Source: a virus
Reading direction: 5' to 3' (one strand)
Virus record (IMG/VR): IMGVR_UViG_3300006752_000078
Coordinates: 1 to 37,079 of that record
DNA length: 37,079 bases
Positions 34,864 through 37,079 of the stretch are shown here, piece by piece. Both the position numbers and the translations under genes were made by a program. The notes under the pieces were generated by a model, which was given only the letters and a program-made list of their open reading frames with translations, did no database searches and was not told the DNA's origin. The stretch's first letter is position 1. Every line of letters starts with the position of its first letter.

Positions 34864-35769
34864 CTATGCTTCCGCCTGAATGTACTCTAAGATTGATAAT
34901 TCTTTAGCCTTAGCCTCTACCATAATATCTACATCTAAACCATAAGTATTAGGAACACTACTGATATAATCTGAGTGTGCTTGAGGTTTGAGTTTATCAT
35001 TACTCTCATGCAAAGATTTAGATTCTGAATAGTGAACTACAGGTTTGATATCACCCCAAGTAGATGCTGCAAGTTTGAGAGCTTCTTCCTCTGATAAATC
35101 TCCAGTACAAAATTTGTGGTGGTGATAATCGAATACAATAGGAATACCAATACGTTCATGTATGTACATCAAATCTTTTACTGAGTACATAGATGCTTTA
35201 TCATCGTTCTCTACAGTCAAACGAGTCTGAACTGATTCAGGCAACCTCTCAAAGTTCTTACAGAACCTATCCATAGCTGCAATCTTATCACCATATACAC
35301 CATTACAATGAATATTGAGTTTGTTGTACGGAGTACGGGATAATCCCATCAAATCAAATACCTCACCATGCGTAGTCAAATCAGTAATAGTATTTTGTAC
35401 AACATTTTCTTTAGGTGATACCAATACATTGAATGGGCCAGGATGTGATGTGATACGTTGATTGTACTTCTTAGCAAGATTTCCAGCACCAGCTAATAGG
35501 TTTTTGATACGATTGTAATGTGGCATTTCTGTGAGATTGTATTCAGATGCCCAAGGGAACATACCTGAACTCAACCTAAAGAAGTTGATACCATTCTGGT
35601 GATTCCATTTGATAATCTCTACTAAATCTCTACAATTCTGAATTCCTAACTCAGATGCGTAAGGAATACCTTTCTCATTGAAAGTTTTTTTAATCATACT
35701 ACGGTTGGTAGTAACTTTGGGTTTCTGTGAACCCAATGTCATGTTGATACATGCATAACCTAAATTCAT
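34864..35769 (-). CDS. uvsE: UV-damage endonuclease (UVDE/UvsE family)
   Basis: Nicks DNA 5' of UV photoproducts to start alternative excision repair. Recognised from the start MNLGYACINMTL, the FRLSSGMFPW segment, and the metal-site series ITSHPGPFNVL, LNIHCNG, TVENDDKASMY, VFDYHHHKFC, PVVHYSES and PQAHSDYI, in family order. Length 301 aa matches the family. I chose the ATG at 35769 because the protein then begins exactly at the conserved GYAC block; an upstream ATG at 35811 would lie in the terminator T-tract of the preceding operon. The gene stands alone between a terminator and an AT-rich gap, with its own candidate promoter. It suggests a phage or host exposed to sunlight. Confidence 0.94.
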   Translation of the reverse strand: MNLGYACINMTLGSQKPKVTTNRSMIKKTFNEKGIPYASELGIQNCRDLVEIIKWNHQNGINFFRLSSGMFPWASEYNLTEMPHYNRIKNLLAGAGNLAKKYNQRITSHPGPFNVLVSPKENVVQNTITDLTTHGEVFDLMGLSRTPYNKLNIHCNGVYGDKIAAMDRFCKNFERLPESVQTRLTVENDDKASMYSVKDLMYIHERIGIPIVFDYHHHKFCTGDLSEEEALKLAASTWGDIKPVVHYSESKSLHESNDKLKPQAHSDYISSVPNTYGLDVDIMVEAKAKELSILEYIQAEA

Positions 35770-35800
35770 AATGATACAATTTTTAATTATTATTATACTA

Positions 35801-35832
35801 CTAATATACAAAAAAAAGGGGACTTATACAAG
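35801..35832 (-). promoter_or_regulatory. Weak candidate promoter for the UV endonuclease
   Basis: On the coding strand TATATTAG (35801-35808) lies just after the terminator T-tract, with CTTG (35829-35832) 20 bp above it inside the terminator stem. This is a degenerate form of the TTTG-N20-TATATTTA pattern. The position, right after a terminator and 31 bp before the gene, supports a promoter more than the sequence does. Confidence 0.3.
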
Positions 35833-35838
35833 TCCCCT
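35808..35838 (-). terminator. Intrinsic terminator after the Hsp20 operon
   Basis: A perfect 9-bp stem, AGGGGACTT with AAGTCCCCT (35830-35838 and 35817-35825), and a 4-nt loop are followed on the minus strand by a run of T (35811-35816). It begins 15 bp after the stop of the 61-aa gene. Stem, loop and T-tract all fit a rho-independent terminator. Confidence 0.92.
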
Positions 35839-35852
35839 ATGTTAACAAATTG

Positions 35853-36038
35853 TTAAATATCTTCCCACTCTATATCCATAACTTCTTCACAAAAATAATA
35901 GTAAGGTTCTTTTTTAAATACTTTATCAGCCATTAAGTGCTCTTTCCATACTTGTACAACAGGTCGATGGTCGATTCGTATTCTTCTTTTCACTATCCAT
36001 AGAGTATTGTTAATATTTAAAATTTGTTTATTAAACAC
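35853..36038 (-). CDS. 61-aa protein coupled to Hsp20
   Basis: A 61-aa frame with a GTG start whose first base is the last base of the Hsp20 stop (TAGTG), so reinitiation is expected. The sequence looks like a real folded small protein: NTLWIVKRRIRIDHRPVVQV then WKEHLMADKVFKKEPYYYFC and an acidic EEVMDIEWED end. It is rich in Trp, Tyr and charged residues with no membrane segment. The terminator directly downstream supports a gene here. Function unknown; an internal ATG would leave only 26 residues. Confidence 0.6.
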   Translation of the reverse strand: MFNKQILNINNTLWIVKRRIRIDHRPVVQVWKEHLMADKVFKKEPYYYFCEEVMDIEWEDI

Positions 36039-36373
36039 TATCTAACGGATACTTCAATTACTTTGGCTTTCTTCTCTTCCATCTTCGGAATTGATACAGT
36101 CAATACACCATCCTTTACAGATGCCGTAGTTTTTGTTACATCAAAATCTTCACTAATACTGTAACGTTTATTAAAAGTTCGTTTCTCATTATCACCTTCA
36201 ATATACAGAACTGAATCTTCTACCTTTACGTTGATATCTTTTTTTGATAAACCAGGCACATCAAATTCCATAGTGAGTACATCATCTTCTAATCTCATAT
36301 TACGAGTATCTCTTTGAGGTTTTTTAAATACCTCATCCATTAAATCCCATGCGTTGTTCATTGTTAAAATCAT
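36038..36373 (-). CDS. Hsp20 / alpha-crystallin small heat-shock protein
   Basis: A 111-aa protein made almost wholly of the alpha-crystallin domain: LTMEFDVPGLSKKDINVKV, SVLYIEGD, KRYSISEDFDVTKTTASVKD and the hallmark GVLTVSIPK. The N-terminal arm is short (about 25 residues), and the C-terminal tail VIEVSVR carries the I/V-x-I/V motif used for oligomer contacts. It holds unfolding proteins and prevents aggregation without ATP. The ATG at 36373 has GGGA six bases upstream; a second ATG four codons in is possible. A tandem dyad site lies about 80-110 bp upstream. The gene is followed by the coupled 61-aa frame and a terminator. Confidence 0.95.
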   Translation of the reverse strand: MILTMNNAWDLMDEVFKKPQRDTRNMRLEDDVLTMEFDVPGLSKKDINVKVEDSVLYIEGDNEKRTFNKRYSISEDFDVTKTTASVKDGVLTVSIPKMEEKKAKVIEVSVR

Positions 36374-36450
36374 TTTATTCCCTTTTTTTATAGTTAAACA
36401 ATTAATTTCTTATGATTACTATAGTACTAAATGTGTACCAAAGGGTATTT

Positions 36451-36487
36451 ACTGACATTTTGTCATATAGATACTGACACTATGTCT
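36451..36487. promoter_or_regulatory. Tandem dyad operator-like site upstream of Hsp20
   Basis: Two copies of ACTGACA-N3-TGTC lie at 36451-36465 (TGACATTTTGTCA, perfect 5-bp arms) and 36473-36486 (TGACACTATGTC), with their starts 22 bp apart, about two helical turns. The second touches the stop codon of the upstream gene. This spacing and symmetry are typical of a cooperative regulator binding site. The TGTCAG steps at 22 bp also recall a Pho box, but the intervening 11-bp unit does not match. Confidence 0.45.
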
Positions 36488-36932
36488 AATTTACTGAAAA
36501 TGGTGGGCCGTTACCTATGATTTTGTAACTAAGAATTACATTCCAAGGTTCAAATTTTGTAAATGTAACCTCTCTATCCATTAGTATTAAACCATTTAAC
36601 TGCATATCGTTTGCAACTTTAAGTATAACATCTAATGTTGGGCCTTCTATTGTTAGAACATCGGTATCTATCAATACCTTAATTTCATTACGGAACGATT
36701 CTAATGGTTCATCATCTGCATCTTCTAATGATTCTCCCATAGAACGCAATGCATCTTCCATAGCATCATGCATCTCATCTTCATCTGGTGTAAAAATAAA
36801 CTCTTCACCAAACTCACCTAAACATAAGTCGTAGATGTACATAAGTTTATCTTCATCTTCTAATGTTTTGAAAAAGTTGAATTCACTTTCATCCCAAAGA
36901 CCTGCCCATTCCATAGTATTATCTCCACTCAT
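36486..36932 (-). CDS. Acidic protein of unknown function
   Basis: A 148-aa, very acidic protein (EDEDKLMYIYDLCLGEFGEE, DEDEMHDAMEDALRSMG) ending in a beta-type stretch (FTKFEPWNVILSYKIIGNG). No known motif; such acidic small proteins are sometimes DNA mimics or inhibitors, but nothing here proves that. The start at 36932 overlaps the stop of the preceding gene (ATGA). An alternative start six codons in (36914) has GGAG eight bases upstream and is about equally likely. It is the gene before the Hsp20 control region. Confidence 0.6.
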   Translation of the reverse strand: MSGDNTMEWAGLWDESEFNFFKTLEDEDKLMYIYDLCLGEFGEEFIFTPDEDEMHDAMEDALRSMGESLEDADDEPLESFRNEIKVLIDTDVLTIEGPTLDVILKVANDMQLNGLILMDREVTFTKFEPWNVILSYKIIGNGPPFSVN

Positions 36933-37079
36933 TTTTTGAAATCTTTAATAATCTCTTTAGTTAACCATGTGGGTTCTGAAGAAAAGTGTTTGAAGTATTC
37001 TTCTTTCAGTAAATAGAGTTTTAATTCAGATTGCTTTTTCTCATCACTATCATCAGTTGATAGGATTTCAGTAATCTTG
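36929..37079 (-). CDS. 3' end of an unknown gene, cut by the window edge
   Basis: The last 49 codons of a minus-strand frame enter from the right edge and stop at a TGA (36929-36931) that overlaps the next ATG. The visible protein is charged and helical (ITEILSTDDSDEKKQSELKL, then LLKEEYFKHFSSEPTWLTKE), ending IIKDFKK. The frame is open to the edge and coupled to its neighbour, which supports a real gene. Too little is visible to assign a function. Confidence 0.6.
   Translation of the reverse strand, partial: KITEILSTDDSDEKKQSELKLYLLKEEYFKHFSSEPTWLTKEIIKDFKK

Noticed and set aside
35770-35811. N-terminal extension of the UV endonuclease from an ATG at 35811
   Set aside because: It begins in the terminator T-tract, adds an Ile/Lys-rich leader not expected in the family, and the family start fits the ATG at 35769.

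Overview
The window is about 37 kb of AT-rich DNA in which every credible gene lies on the minus strand, tightly packed, with no rRNA, tRNA, transposase or CRISPR. It reads as part of a tailed phage genome of the contractile-tail (T4-like, myovirus) type. The support is a baseplate set (gp25/W-like, gp6/J-like, a spike/OB-fold protein and a protein with a gpI/gp7-like domain), a gp55-like late sigma factor, a gp46/gp47-type recombination nuclease, a GroES-type co-chaperonin and very large fibre-like proteins. The host cannot be read directly. Two promoter-like sites of the form TTTG-N20-TATATTTA resemble the Bacteroidetes promoter pattern, which makes a marine or flavobacterial-type host plausible but unproven.

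Layout in transcription order, from high to low coordinates. (1) 37079-30340: accessory and regulatory genes. These are two small unknown proteins, Hsp20, a 61-aa protein, UV-damage endonuclease (UVDE), a four-TM coiled-coil membrane protein, ClpP, GroES, an HD phosphohydrolase, a one-TM protein, a gp55-like sigma factor and a small coiled-coil protein. (2) 30340-12174: virion morphogenesis. It starts with the baseplate spike/hub, two unknown proteins, gp25 and gp6, then a DNRLRE/CBM-like protein, two unknown structural proteins, a 1780-aa protein carrying gpI-like and LamG-like domains, a charge-rich coiled-coil protein and two smaller structural proteins. A strong intrinsic terminator at 12111-12150 ends this block. 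(3) 12043-5558: a LamG fibre-like protein followed by three DNA-metabolism genes set between structural genes: T7-type endonuclease I, a DnaG/gp61-type primase, and a single-chain Mre11-Rad50 (gp47-gp46, SbcD-SbcC) fusion. (4) 5531-1: one open reading frame that runs off the left edge (more than 1843 codons). It is a giant modular fibre whose C-terminal half is built of repeats of about 240-260 aa separated by collagen-like Gly-X-Asp linkers.

How the parts fit together: the gp55-like sigma is the obvious candidate for late-gene control. A recurrent intergenic sequence, TCATATTTATWR on the coding strand, sits upstream of structural genes and is a candidate late promoter. GroES, ClpP and Hsp20 would support folding and turnover of the very large virion proteins. 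Endonuclease I, primase and the Mre11-Rad50 fusion would act in DNA replication, recombination and branch resolution, and UVDE in repair of light damage.

No intergenic gap exceeds 165 bp. The most distinctive items are the Mre11-Rad50 fusion inside a DNA-processing island, the Gly-X-Asp modular fibre, the repeated ATATTTAT-type intergenic motif, and a tandem dyad operator-like site upstream of Hsp20.
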